The notes under the pieces are model-generated. The model saw nothing but the letters and a program-made list of their open reading frames with translations. It did not search any database and was not told the origin of the DNA. Positions 46,249 through 55,194 of a stretch of DNA of 64,000 bases are shown here, one piece after another. Source of the DNA: Pelagibacteraceae bacterium. GTDB lineage: Bacteria > Pseudomonadota > Alphaproteobacteria > Pelagibacterales > Pelagibacteraceae. Both the position numbers and the translations under genes were made by a program. The stretch spans positions 1 to 64,000 of the forward strand of contig JAGYIF010000003.1 in the NCBI GenBank assembly GCA_018402735.1, in the 5' to 3' direction. Position 1 is the first letter of the stretch, and every line of letters starts with the position of its first letter.

Positions 46249-47055
46249 ATGAAAATTATAAAAAAATCTAATCAAATTAATAGTATTTTAGATCAATATA
46301 ACAATACAGGCTTTGTACCGACTATGGGAACGTTACATGATGGTCATATATCCCTAATTAAAAGAAGTAAAAAGGAAAATTCAAAAACAGTGGTAAGTAT
46401 TTTTGTTAATCCAAAACAATTCAATAAAAAAAAAGATTTCATAAATTATCCAACAAAAATAAAAAACGATATTATTTTGTGTAAGAAATACAAAGTTGAC
46501 TATTTGTTTCTTCCTTCTTTTAATGAAGTGTATGGATGGAAATCATTAAAATTTAAATATCCTAAAATGACAAAATTTATGGAACATAAATTTAGAAAAA
46601 ACCATTTTAAAGGAGTGTTAGATGTAATGTCTAAATTGCTTTCAATTGTAAAAAATACAAAAGTTTACATGGGCGAAAAAGATTACCAACAACTATATAT
46701 CATAAAACAATTTTGTAAAATTAACGAAATTACATCAGAAATTATTGCATGCAAAACTGTAAGATCAAGACGAGGATACGCTTTGTCTTCAAGAAATATA
46801 TTGCTGAATGAAAAATATAAAAAAATTATGAGCCTAGTCTACAAAATAATATTAAATTATAAATTATCTAATAAAGGTAAAATATTTGATGTTAGTTTTT
46901 TGATGAAACAAATAAAAAAAACTGGAGTTAATAAAATTGATTATATTGAGAATGTTAATCTAGAAAGTTTTTTGAAATCGAAAAAAGTTACTAACCATTC
47001 AAATATATTTATTGCCTATTACCTGGATGGGGTTAGATTAATAGATAATATTTAG
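46249..47055 (+). CDS. panC: Pantothenate synthetase
   Basis: Joins pantoate and beta-alanine with ATP to form pantothenate, the CoA precursor. The HxGH-type motif is TMGTLHDGHISLI (ending near residue 35). VYMGEKDYQQLYIIKQF and RRGYALSSRNILLN are further active-site segments. 268 aa. It stands alone on the plus strand with its stop overlapping the mgtE stop by 4 nt. panB and panD are not seen. The sequence is Lys-rich and divergent at the C-terminus. Confidence 0.94.
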   Translation: MKIIKKSNQINSILDQYNNTGFVPTMGTLHDGHISLIKRSKKENSKTVVSIFVNPKQFNKKKDFINYPTKIKNDIILCKKYKVDYLFLPSFNEVYGWKSLKFKYPKMTKFMEHKFRKNHFKGVLDVMSKLLSIVKNTKVYMGEKDYQQLYIIKQFCKINEITSEIIACKTVRSRRGYALSSRNILLNEKYKKIMSLVYKIILNYKLSNKGKIFDVSFLMKQIKKTGVNKIDYIENVNLESFLKSKKVTNHSNIFIAYYLDGVRLIDNI

Positions 47056-48434
47056 ATATTGAGTATATAACTTGCTAATCCTAAAAATGACAAAAATCCA
47101 AAAACATCAGTTACAGTAGTAACAAAAACACTTGATGAGATTGCAGGGTCAATTTTAAATTTATTCAAACCTACTGGAATTAATATTCCAAAAAAACCTG
47201 CAACGGTCATATTAATAATCATGGCCACAGCGATAAGAGCTGATAACCTAATATCTTGAAACCAAATAAAAATAGCTGCTCCAGAGATGAATGCAAAGAT
47301 CAAGCCATTAAAAAATCCCACTAAAAATTCTTTAGAGATAATTTTTCTAACGTTACTTGATACAAGTTCTTTCGTAGCTAATAATCTTACTGTCACTGTT
47401 AAGGTTTGGGTCCCGGCGTTACCGCCCATGGATGCAACAATAGGCATTAAAATAGCAAGAGCAACAACCTTTTCTATACTTTCATTAAATGCACTTATAA
47501 CTGTTGATGCCAAAATTGCGGTTAATAAATTTATAGTTAACCAAATAAATCTTTTTTTGGTAATACTAAAAGCGCTGTCTGATATCTTTTCGACACTAAC
47601 TCCTGCTAGTCTGAATGTATCTTCCTCTGCTTCTTCTTTAATGACGGTTACAATGTCATCACCCGTAATCATGCCAATCAAATGATTATTTTTGTCAACC
47701 ACGCCTGCTGAAAACAAACTGTATTGTTCAAAATTATAAGCGACCTGTTCTTTATCCATCTCCGCAGGTATTAAAAATTTATTACTCTTCATAATCTCGC
47801 TCATTTTAACTTCTCTTTCCGTTCGAAGTATTCTTGATGAGGCTACAGAACCAACTGGAACATTGAGTTGATTGATAATAAAAATTTCAAAAAAGTCTTT
47901 TGGCAATTCCTGTGTTTCTCTTAAATAATCTATGGTCTGACCGACAGTCCACCCTTGTGGCACTGCAGCAAATTCTCGTTGCATTATTCTGGCTGCAGAA
48001 TCTTCTGGGTAAGTACTAAATGTTTGCTCTAGTATATTCTTGTCCTCTAATGGAATTTTAGTAAGTACTTCTTCTTTTTTTTGTTCGGAAAGATTTTCTA
48101 CAATTTGCAGAGCATTATCAGACTCAAGACTATTAACAATTCGCACTATTCTGTCTGATGTGATTCTTTCTAAAATTTCTTTTTGTAGTTCATTCTTAAG
48201 CTCAACTATGACATTGGGGTTGATATTAAAATTCTCTAAATCAAATAACTCAAATCTTTTTTTTTCAGGTAAATTAGACACAACTTCAGCAACATCTGAA
48301 ATATGTAGCTTTGAAAGTAACAAATTGACTTCCGCAACATTTTTATTGTCAATTTTGTTAATTAAATCTTCTAGAAAAATATTGCTTATATTAAACTCTA
48401 CTTTTGTTGACTTTATTTGCTTATTGTTTTCCAT
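47052..48434 (-). CDS. mgtE: Magnesium transporter MgtE
   Basis: Magnesium channel gated by cytoplasmic Mg. The protein (460 aa) has an N-terminal helical domain to about residue 130, tandem CBS domains (GVVDKNNHLIGMITGDDIVTVI in the second), a connecting helix and about five membrane segments with LMPIVASMGGNAGTQTLTVTVR, the conserved pore region, and the C-terminal DPAISSSVFVTTVTDVFGF. Divergent from lipB by 27 nt. Confidence 0.95.
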   Translation of the reverse strand: MENNKQIKSTKVEFNISNIFLEDLINKIDNKNVAEVNLLLSKLHISDVAEVVSNLPEKKRFELFDLENFNINPNVIVELKNELQKEILERITSDRIVRIVNSLESDNALQIVENLSEQKKEEVLTKIPLEDKNILEQTFSTYPEDSAARIMQREFAAVPQGWTVGQTIDYLRETQELPKDFFEIFIINQLNVPVGSVASSRILRTEREVKMSEIMKSNKFLIPAEMDKEQVAYNFEQYSLFSAGVVDKNNHLIGMITGDDIVTVIKEEAEEDTFRLAGVSVEKISDSAFSITKKRFIWLTINLLTAILASTVISAFNESIEKVVALAILMPIVASMGGNAGTQTLTVTVRLLATKELVSSNVRKIISKEFLVGFFNGLIFAFISGAAIFIWFQDIRLSALIAVAMIINMTVAGFFGILIPVGLNKFKIDPAISSSVFVTTVTDVFGFLSFLGLASYILNI

Positions 48435-48461
48435 AATAATAAAAGTATTTTTCTTTATATA

Positions 48462-49109
48462 ATGAATATTGAAATTAAAATCAGCAAAAAACCAATTTTA
48501 TATCAAGCTGCAATCGATTTCTTAGAAGAAAGAGTTCTTAATATTCAGATGAATAAAGAACGCGAACTTATTTGGATTCTTGAACATGAGGATATTTATA
48601 CGTGCGGAACAAGTGGAAAAGATATTGAATTACTTGATAAAAACTTTTTTCCTACTGCCAAAACAAACAGAGGTGGAAAATGGACGTATCACGGCAAAGG
48701 GCAGAAAATCGTTTATTTTGTTTTAGATTTAAGCAAACGTGGCAGAGAAATTAAACAATTAGTCAGAAATGTAGAAAATTGGATCATAGAGACTTTAAAA
48801 GTTTTTAAAATAAACTCATATAACGATCCAAACAATATTGGCATATGGATAAAGAAAAATAATTTAGAATACAAAATAGCGGCTATAGGCATTAAAGTAA
48901 AAAAATGGGTAGCTTATCATGGCTTTGCTCTAAATTTAAATGTCGATATGAATAATTACAAAGCAATCATTCCTTGCGGTATCATGGATAAAGGTTTAAT
49001 CAATTTTTCTGAAATTACAAAACTACCTTCTGATGAAACTATCAATAAAGCGATTTTAGATAATTTTGAAAAAATTTTTACAAACCAGATTCTTTCAAAA
49101 AAACTTTAA
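48462..49109 (+). CDS. lipB: Octanoyl-[acyl-carrier-protein]:protein N-octanoyltransferase
   Basis: Transfers octanoate from ACP to lipoyl domains, the first step of lipoate synthesis. RGGKWTYHGKGQKIVYFVLDL is the substrate-binding signature, the catalytic Lys is in KIAAIGIKV and the catalytic Cys in AIIPCGI. The ORF-track start at 48417 would overlap the divergent mgtE start region. ATG at 48462 gives 215 aa beginning MNIEIKISKKP, the usual start position, and is preferred. Its 3' end overlaps the pseudouridine synthase gene on the other strand by 32 nt. Confidence 0.93.
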   Translation: MNIEIKISKKPILYQAAIDFLEERVLNIQMNKERELIWILEHEDIYTCGTSGKDIELLDKNFFPTAKTNRGGKWTYHGKGQKIVYFVLDLSKRGREIKQLVRNVENWIIETLKVFKINSYNDPNNIGIWIKKNNLEYKIAAIGIKVKKWVAYHGFALNLNVDMNNYKAIIPCGIMDKGLINFSEITKLPSDETINKAILDNFEKIFTNQILSKKL

Positions 49110-49971
49110 ATTGAGAAGGAGCTTCTATTTTGTAGGTTTTTTTTTTACCTAAGTACTCAAATATTACTTCATGACTATGTAACATTAAATATTTATTGTT
49201 ATTTTTATAATGAGGAATGAAATATTTATCATCACCGACTATAGGATGATTAATATGAAAAAATTGACGTCTTAACTGATGTTTTCTGCCAGTTATTGGG
49301 TTTGCTTGTACGTATGAAAAGTCTTTATTCTTTGATAATACAAAAAAATCTGTTTCTGCTTTAAATGTTTTAACTTTAGATTTATCTTTAAAAGTTAAAT
49401 TATGATCAAGTGTGCCCTCGTTAACTGGTAGACAGCCATACAATATAGCTAGGTAATTTTTTTTAACTACTTTATTTCTAAATTGCTCAGATAAGACTTG
49501 AGCAAAAGTTCTGTTACATGCAAGAATAATTAAACCAGAAGTTTCTTTGTCAATTCTATGGACTAAATAAAATTTTTTTTCATCAGAAAATTTATTCAAA
49601 ATATCAATTATATTTTTAGGAGATTTGCTTCCTGATTGGACTGCAATACCTGCTGGTTTATTTAAAATCATGTAGTCTTTATTTTCAAAGATAATATTAT
49701 TTTTTATTTCTTTATATTCATACATACTAGCTTGATATGAAAATTTTTTATTTTCTTCCTGTTTCTCATAATCAATATTTATAGCAACATTATCTCCAAT
49801 CTGGAGTTTGTAAGAACTTTTAACTTTTTTTTTGTTTACTTTTATTTTTCCTGATCTTAGAGATTTTTCAATAAATGACTGGTGAAATTTATAAACTTTA
49901 TTTTTAAGCCATCTATCAATTCTAGAATTTTCGTAATCTGCCTCAATTACAAAATATTCACTTATTATCAT
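49078..49971 (-). CDS. rluC: RluA-family 23S rRNA pseudouridine synthase (RluC/RluD-like)
   Basis: Converts uridines in 23S rRNA to pseudouridine. An S4-like RNA-binding domain is at about 18-65 (RIDRWLKNKVYKFHQSFIEKSLRSGKIKVN). The catalytic Asp141 is in LVHRIDKETSGLIILA, and GRKHQLRRQFFHINHPIVGDDKY is the other conserved part. 297 aa. The neighbour crcB, overlapping by one base, is the usual alphaproteobacterial partner of rluC, which favours RluC over RluD. The exact target uridines are not certain. Confidence 0.87.
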   Translation of the reverse strand: MIISEYFVIEADYENSRIDRWLKNKVYKFHQSFIEKSLRSGKIKVNKKKVKSSYKLQIGDNVAINIDYEKQEENKKFSYQASMYEYKEIKNNIIFENKDYMILNKPAGIAVQSGSKSPKNIIDILNKFSDEKKFYLVHRIDKETSGLIILACNRTFAQVLSEQFRNKVVKKNYLAILYGCLPVNEGTLDHNLTFKDKSKVKTFKAETDFFVLSKNKDFSYVQANPITGRKHQLRRQFFHINHPIVGDDKYFIPHYKNNNKYLMLHSHEVIFEYLGKKKTYKIEAPSQFKVFLKESGL

Positions 49972-50342
49972 TAAAGTAAATTTGATAATTTATAACCTAG
50001 AATAAAAAATAATAAGCCAAAAAATACAGAGACAAAAATATAGGTTACAGTTTGCATATATAAAGATTTATTTATTAAATTAAACAAATCCATAGAAAAA
50101 GTTGAAAAAGTTGTAAAGCCACCCAATAATCCTATAACTATAGAAATTCTAACAGTCTCACTAATTATTCCTTTGTCAAATAACGAAATAAAAACACCAA
50201 TAAAAAATGAGCCAAGAAGATTTACAATTACTGTGCTAATTGGAAAATTTGAGTAGAAAAATTTAGGAGTAATAACAAAAAAAGAATATCTTAAAACACT
50301 TCCAGCTGCTCCAAATAAAGCAACCAGTAGATAGAGTTTCAT
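49971..50342 (-). CDS. crcB: Fluoride channel CrcB/FluC
   Basis: Small membrane protein of 123 aa with four hydrophobic helices that exports fluoride as a dual-topology dimer. FGAAGSVLRYSFF near the start and the conserved GLLGGFTTFSTFSMD, with the phenylalanines that line the pore, identify it. Only one copy is present, as expected for a dual-topology homodimer. Its ATG overlaps the rplQ stop (TAATG on the minus strand), so it is the tail of the ribosomal alpha operon. There is no room for a fluoride riboswitch. Confidence 0.95.
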   Translation of the reverse strand: MKLYLLVALFGAAGSVLRYSFFVITPKFFYSNFPISTVIVNLLGSFFIGVFISLFDKGIISETVRISIVIGLLGGFTTFSTFSMDLFNLINKSLYMQTVTYIFVSVFFGLLFFILGYKLSNLL

Positions 50343-50818
50343 TATTTTTTGCTTGTTTTTTTTACTTCTTTAGAATCAGTAACTAAGTTTTTTGACTCTG
50401 GATTTTCCTTATCATTTACTTTTTTTTGAACAGGCCCAGAATCTTGACCCTTTGCATTAAAATCTTTATCTACTAATTCAATATAAGCAGTTGGTGCATT
50501 GTCACCAAAGCGAAAACCAGATTTTACAACTCTGCAATATCCACCTTTTCTATTCTCATATCTTTTTAATAAAGTAGTAGTTAATTTTATTACAGAAGAT
50601 TTATCTTGCAATTTCGAAAAAAGAGTTTTTTTTGCAGCTAAAGTGTTTTTCTTACCGATCGTGATAACTTTATCAATGATCGATTTCAATTCTTTAGCTT
50701 TTGGAACGGTCGTTTGAATTTGCTCATGCTTAATTAAAGAATTTAGCATATTTTGGAACATAGCTTTTCTGTGTTCAGATGTTCTATTTAGTTTTCTATG
50801 TCCGTGCCCGTGTCTCAT
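50342..50818 (-). CDS. rplQ: 50S ribosomal protein L17
   Basis: bL17 starts [25 protein letters not shown], the invariant family N-terminus. [28 protein letters not shown] marks the end of the conserved domain at about residue 120. A further 35 or so residues form a Lys/Asp/Ser-rich tail ([20 protein letters not shown]) not found in E. coli. It follows rpoA by 3 nt as in other bacteria and is coupled to crcB downstream. Confidence 0.97.
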   Translation of the reverse strand: MRHGHGHRKLNRTSEHRKAMFQNMLNSLIKHEQIQTTVPKAKELKSIIDKVITIGKKNTLAAKKTLFSKLQDKSSVIKLTTTLLKRYENRKGGYCRVVKSGFRFGDNAPTAYIELVDKDFNAKGQDSGPVQKKVNDKENPESKNLVTDSKEVKKTSKK

Positions 50819-50821
50819 GGT

Positions 50822-51838
50822 TTATTTGTATTCTTCCTCTAATTTTTTAGATAATTCAGCAATATTTTCAGGTGGCCAATTAGGAATTTCAATTCCTAAG
50901 TATAACGACATTCCGGATAGTACTTCTTTAATTTCATTTAAAGATTTTCTTCCAAAATTAGGAGTTCTAAGCATCTCTCCTTCTGTTTTTTGCACAAGAT
51001 CACCGATATAGATAATATTGTCATTCTTTAAGCAATTCATGGATCGAACAGAAAGCTCCAGTTCATCTACTCTTCTAAGAAGATTTTTATTAAATTCAGG
51101 CTCACTTTGAGTAGGCTGAACAATAACCTCTTTTGGTTCGTCAAAATTAATAAATAAAGACAACTGATCCTGAAGTATTCTCGCTGCAAAAGCTAAACAA
51201 TCGTCTGCAGCTACAGATCCATTAGTTTCAATTTCCATTGTTAATTTATCGTAATCTATCGACAAACCTTCCCTTGTGTTTGAGACATTATAAGAAACTC
51301 GTTTAACCGGACTGTAAACTGAATCGATAGGAATGAGACCTAATGGTGAATCTTTTTCTCTATTTTTGTCAGCAGAGACATATCCTTTTCCAGTATTAAC
51401 AACTAGTTCCATGTAGATTTTTGTATTTTCATCTAAATTACAAATAACTTGTTCAGGATTTAAAATCTCAATATCAGGATTCGAGTTAAGCATTTTAGCA
51501 GTTATCTCGCCTGGTCCTTTTGCATCTAAAATTAATTTTTTGGGTCCATTAGAATTTAATTTTAAAGATAGGGATTTAACATTTAACACAATGTCAGTAA
51601 CATCTTCTCTAACGCCATTAATTGAAGAAAATTCATGGAGTACGCCGTCAATTTGAATAGCTGTAACAGCCGTGCCTTGAATTGATGATAACAAAACTCT
51701 TCTTAATGCATTACCAAGTGTTAGTGCAAAACCTCTTTCTAAAGGCTCAACTACTATTTTGGCAAATTTTTTATCTTCACTTGCTTGAATATCTATTTTA
51801 GAAGGTTTGATTAATTCTTTCCAATTTTTGTCTATCAA
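50822..51838 (-). CDS. rpoA: DNA-directed RNA polymerase subunit alpha
   Basis: Alpha subunit, 338 aa, which nucleates polymerase assembly. The N-terminal domain has [22 protein letters not shown], the dimer interface. The C-terminal domain (about 250-338) has [47 protein letters not shown], which binds UP elements and regulators. It lies 24 nt after rpsK and 3 nt before rplQ in the alpha operon. No rpsD is present between rpsK and rpoA, as is usual in alphaproteobacteria. Confidence 0.98.
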   Translation of the reverse strand: MIDKNWKELIKPSKIDIQASEDKKFAKIVVEPLERGFALTLGNALRRVLLSSIQGTAVTAIQIDGVLHEFSSINGVREDVTDIVLNVKSLSLKLNSNGPKKLILDAKGPGEITAKMLNSNPDIEILNPEQVICNLDENTKIYMELVVNTGKGYVSADKNREKDSPLGLIPIDSVYSPVKRVSYNVSNTREGLSIDYDKLTMEIETNGSVAADDCLAFAARILQDQLSLFINFDEPKEVIVQPTQSEPEFNKNLLRRVDELELSVRSMNCLKNDNIIYIGDLVQKTEGEMLRTPNFGRKSLNEIKEVLSGMSLYLGIEIPNWPPENIAELSKKLEEEYK

Positions 51839-51862
51839 TGTTAGCTCCTGTATTATTAGTGG

Positions 51863-52321
51863 TTAAACTCTTCGTTTCTTTGGCGGTCTGCATCCATTGT
51901 GAGCAATGGGACTAGTGTCTTTAATTGACAAAATTTTAAATCCTCTTGCCTGTAATGCTCTTAATGCTGTTTCTCTCCCAGAACCTGGACCTTTTACTTC
52001 AACATCAATATTTTTAAGACCATATTCTGCTGCTTTTATCGCCGCATCATCCGCTGCAACTTGTGCCGCATATGGTGTAGACTTTCTTGAACCCTTGAAT
52101 CCCTTAGAACCAGCAGAAGACCATGAAAGAACATTGCCATCCTTGTCGGTAATAGAAACAATGGTATTATTAAAAGTAGCATTTACATAAGCTTTGCCGT
52201 TAATAACAGTTTTCTTTTCTTTCTTTTTTAATCTGAATTTGCTTTTCTTTTTAGAATCTTGCTTTTTGGTGTCAGCAACTTTTGCATCTTCAGGTTTCTT
52301 TTTAATATCTTCAGCGCTCAT
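51863..52321 (-). CDS. rpsK: 30S ribosomal protein S11
   Basis: uS11 of the small-subunit platform. The conserved body begins near residue 38 ([20 protein letters not shown]) and ends [10 protein letters not shown]. The protein is 152 aa against about 129 in E. coli. The extra length is an N-terminal Lys-rich extension ([19 protein letters not shown]). It follows rpsM by 2 nt. Alphaproteobacterial S11 often carries a short extension, but this one is unusually basic. Confidence 0.97.
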   Translation of the reverse strand: MSAEDIKKKPEDAKVADTKKQDSKKKSKFRLKKKEKKTVINGKAYVNATFNNTIVSITDKDGNVLSWSSAGSKGFKGSRKSTPYAAQVAADDAAIKAAEYGLKNIDVEVKGPGSGRETALRALQARGFKILSIKDTSPIAHNGCRPPKKRRV

Positions 52322-52323
52322 AA

Positions 52324-52707
52324 TTATTTTTTCATTACTGTTAATTTTTTACCTGCAATTGCAATAGCTTTTCCTTTTCTAGTTCTTGCATTGGAATGAG
52401 TTCTCTGTCCTCTTACTGGTAATTTTTTTCTATGTCTTGTTCCTCTGTATGTACCCAAATCTCTAAGTCTCTTTATATTTAATGAAATATCTCTTCTCAA
52501 ATCACCTTCGACTTTATAATTCTTATCTATTAATTCCCTGACTTTAAGAACTTCATCTTCTGTTAGGTTATTAACTCGTTTAGACTTGTCTATTTTTAAT
52601 TCTTCGCAAATTTTTTCAGCATAATGATCACCAATTCCATAAATATACTGCAGAGCAATATGCACCTGTTTGTTTAATGGAAGATTGATTCCTGATATAC
52701 GAGCCAT
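52324..52707 (-). CDS. rpsM: 30S ribosomal protein S13
   Basis: uS13 of the small-subunit head, 127 aa, contacting the P-site tRNA. It starts [26 protein letters not shown] and ends in the basic [23 protein letters not shown] segment. It is the first gene of rpsM-rpsK-rpoA-rplQ. The 62-nt gap from adk and a good promoter-like sequence suggest that this group can be transcribed separately from the spc cluster. Confidence 0.98.
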   Translation of the reverse strand: MARISGINLPLNKQVHIALQYIYGIGDHYAEKICEELKIDKSKRVNNLTEDEVLKVRELIDKNYKVEGDLRRDISLNIKRLRDLGTYRGTRHRKKLPVRGQRTHSNARTRKGKAIAIAGKKLTVMKK

Positions 52708-52745
52708 AGTAAGTGATTGTAATTATTAATTTTAAAAACTGTCGG

Positions 52746-52773
52746 AGTATATGAATCCTTCTTTTAAAGTCAA
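52746..52773 (-). promoter_or_regulatory. Promoter for the rpsM-rpsK-rpoA-rplQ group
   Basis: On the minus strand TTGACT (52773-52768) and TATACT (52751-52746) are separated by 16 nt, a good sigma70 pair. The -35 box overlaps the last codons and stop of adk. Transcription would start near 52739, leaving a leader of about 30 nt before rpsM. This lies in one of the few real gaps in a 15-kb ribosomal cluster, which adds weight. Confidence 0.55.
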
Positions 52774-53423
52774 CGTTTTAAGTCCTTGATTATGCTAGAT
52801 ATTTGTTTTGATACGCTCTCAATATCCTCCATAGCATCAACATCTTTAACTATATTTTTCGACGAATAATAGCCAAGAATAGGTAAAGTTGACTCATCGT
52901 ATGTTTTTAGTCTCTTTGAAACAGTTTCCACATTATCATCAGACCTTTTGTTCAATACTCTGTCTGCACATTTAGAATTTTCACATGATACAGGTGGATC
53001 AAAAAATTCGTTAAAAGTTTTTTTACATACCGAACAAGATACTCTTCCCGATATTCTTTTAGTAAGAACTGAATAATCAACTTTTAGATTCAATACTAAT
53101 GAAATAGATTGAGAATACTTTGATAAAAGACTATCTAAGGTTTTTGCTTGCTCGATATTTCTAGGAAAGCCATCAAAAATAATTCTATTAGCAATACTTA
53201 CATCACTAAGTTTTTTTTCAATTAAATTATTAATAATAGTATCAGAGACCAATTTTCCAGCATTCATTAAGCTTTCAATTTCTGAAGCTAGTGCTGATTT
53301 ACTCTTAAGTTCATCTCTTAATAAATCACCAGTTGATAACTGAAATAGATTAAAATTATGGATTAGATAGGATGATTGTGTGCCCTTTCCTGCTCCTGGA
53401 GGTCCAAAAATTACAATATTCAT
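52770..53423 (-). CDS. adk: Adenylate kinase
   Basis: Balances ATP, ADP and AMP. The P-loop is GPPGAGKGT at 7-15, and FDGFPRNIEQAKTL is the second signature. The long LID domain has four cysteines, C130-x2-C133 and C147-x4-C152, a likely structural zinc site with an unusual x4 spacing in the second pair. 217 aa. Located between secY (1-nt overlap) and rpsM, the common secY-adk-rpsM order. Confidence 0.97.
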   Translation of the reverse strand: MNIVIFGPPGAGKGTQSSYLIHNFNLFQLSTGDLLRDELKSKSALASEIESLMNAGKLVSDTIINNLIEKKLSDVSIANRIIFDGFPRNIEQAKTLDSLLSKYSQSISLVLNLKVDYSVLTKRISGRVSCSVCKKTFNEFFDPPVSCENSKCADRVLNKRSDDNVETVSKRLKTYDESTLPILGYYSSKNIVKDVDAMEDIESVSKQISSIIKDLKR

Positions 53424-54730
53424 TATTTAGAAAATTTAGTTTTTTTTATTAAGGAAGCGTACTGTGCACTCATCATTCTAGTTTGTACTTGCGTAATTGT
53501 ATCCATTGCTACTACTACAACAATTAGTAATGAGGTTCCTCCTAAATAAAATGGAATAGGATATTTAGATATTAAGAATTCTGGTAACAAACAAATTAAA
53601 ACTAAATAAGCAGATCCAATAACGGTTAACTTAGTTAGCAAGCCTTGTATAAATTCAGATGTTTTTTCTCCAGGTCTAATTCCAGGTACAAACCCTCCAT
53701 GCTTTTTTAAATTATCAGAAGTTTCTACAGGATTAAAAATAATGGATGTATAAAAAAAAGCAAAAAAAACAATGCCTGATGCGTAAAAAAGCATGTAGAG
53801 GGGCTTTCCTTGACCCAACATTGAGGTGACTGACAGTATCCAGGAATTTGCACTAGTAGAAAAGTTTGACAACGTAACTGGTAACAATAATAAAGCAGAT
53901 GCAAAAATTGCTGGGATAACTCCTGCGGTATTAACTTTTAATGGCAAGTAAGATGACTCACCTCCATACATCTTATTTCCCATCTGACGTTTTGGATATT
54001 GAATTAATATTCTGCGCTGTGCTCTTTCAACAAAAACTATGAAATATATCGCACCCAATAATAATAATAAGATGGACAAAATTGCTATGGTAGAAATGGC
54101 ACCCGTCCTGCCCAGTTCGAACGTCGAAGCCAAGGCTCCTGGAATTTCTGCAACAATTCCTGAAAATATAATTAGGGAAATACCATTGCCCACACCTCTT
54201 GCTGTAATTTGTTCTCCGAGCCACATAATTAATATGGTTCCTGTGAGCAAAGTAATGGTAGTAACAAATCTAAAATACCAACCCGCTTCCAAAACTAGCC
54301 CAGGAGAATTTTCTAAACTGACCGATACGCCATAACCCTGAATTAATGCCAATAACACAGTACCATACCTTGTGTACTGAGTAATTTTGCGTCTTCCATA
54401 TTCACCTTGGTTTTTTAAATTTTTAAAATATTCAGTTACTCCAGTTAACAACTGAATAATAATTGATGAAGAAATATAAGGCATAATACCTAAAGTTAAA
54501 ATTGCCATTCGCTGCACTGCTCCTCCAGCAAACAGGTTAAACATACCTAAAAGACTTCGCTCATTACCAGTAATTAAATTTTTAAGAGAATCAGGATCAA
54601 TGCCTGGCAATGGCACATAGGTACAAAATCGGTAAATAATTAATATAAATAAGGTATATACAATTCTTTTTGTTAGATCGCTTGATTGAGAGCCTGATCC
54701 ACTAGTAGAAATATCTGAAAAATTAGACAT
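53423..54730 (-). CDS. secY: Protein translocase subunit SecY
   Basis: Ten-helix pore of the Sec translocon, 435 aa. The start region KRIVYTLFILIIYRFCTYVPLPGID, then LGIMPYISSSIIIQLL, QYPKRQMGNKMYGGESSYLPLKVN and VETSDNLKKHGGFVPGIRPGEKT are typical of SecY. It lies 2 nt after rplO in the spc cluster and overlaps adk by one base. It works with signal peptidase LepB, also in this window, in protein export. Confidence 0.98.
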   Translation of the reverse strand: MSNFSDISTSGSGSQSSDLTKRIVYTLFILIIYRFCTYVPLPGIDPDSLKNLITGNERSLLGMFNLFAGGAVQRMAILTLGIMPYISSSIIIQLLTGVTEYFKNLKNQGEYGRRKITQYTRYGTVLLALIQGYGVSVSLENSPGLVLEAGWYFRFVTTITLLTGTILIMWLGEQITARGVGNGISLIIFSGIVAEIPGALASTFELGRTGAISTIAILSILLLLLGAIYFIVFVERAQRRILIQYPKRQMGNKMYGGESSYLPLKVNTAGVIPAIFASALLLLPVTLSNFSTSANSWILSVTSMLGQGKPLYMLFYASGIVFFAFFYTSIIFNPVETSDNLKKHGGFVPGIRPGEKTSEFIQGLLTKLTVIGSAYLVLICLLPEFLISKYPIPFYLGGTSLLIVVVVAMDTITQVQTRMMSAQYASLIKKTKFSK

Positions 54731-54732
54731 TA

Positions 54733-55191
54733 CTATTTTACTATTTCTATTGATCCGCCTAAATTTTCTATCTTACTTTTAGCACTCTGACTAAATGAAT
54801 GTGCAAGTAAATTTACCTTATGCTTAATTTCTCCTGTACCTAGTATTTTTACTTTTACATATTTAGAATTTGTTTTGTCTTTCGGAAACAATAAGCTACT
54901 CAAGTCAACTTTTTCTGAAATATTGATTTTTTTCTTATCAATTAAATTTGAAATATCTCTCAAATTTATCACTAAATTATTAGCTCTATTTCTAATTGCG
55001 TTAAATCCACGTTTTGGTAATCTTCTGTATAAAGGCATTTGACCTCCTTCAAAACTCTTAACAGCCACCCCAGAACGAGCTTTTTGTCCTTTAACACCTC
55101 GACCAGCAGTTTTTCCTTTTCCAGAGCCTATACCTCTTCCAACTCTTTTTGATTTTTTAAAAATTTTAATACCTATACTATTTAATTTCAT
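54733..55191 (-). CDS. rplO: 50S ribosomal protein L15
   Basis: uL15, 152 aa. The glycine-rich start KRVGRGIGSGKGKTAGRGVKGQKARSG and FEGGQMPLYRRLPKRGF are hallmarks, and the C-terminus IKHKVNLLAHSFSQSAKSKIENLGG completes the domain. Only 3 nt separate it from rpsE, so rpmD (L30), normally between the two, is absent here. SecY follows after 2 nt. Confidence 0.97.
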   Translation of the reverse strand: MKLNSIGIKIFKKSKRVGRGIGSGKGKTAGRGVKGQKARSGVAVKSFEGGQMPLYRRLPKRGFNAIRNRANNLVINLRDISNLIDKKKINISEKVDLSSLLFPKDKTNSKYVKVKILGTGEIKHKVNLLAHSFSQSAKSKIENLGGSIEIVK

Positions 55192-55194
55192 AAA

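Noticed and set aside
48417-49109. Longer lipB start at 48417
   Set aside because: Would begin inside mgtE on the other strand; ATG at 48462 matches the family start.
50342-50345. Fluoride riboswitch in front of crcB
   Set aside because: crcB overlaps the rplQ stop, so no leader exists.
54027-54224. 65-aa minus-strand ORF inside secY
   Set aside because: Shadow frame of secY, Cys/Arg-rich with no family resemblance.
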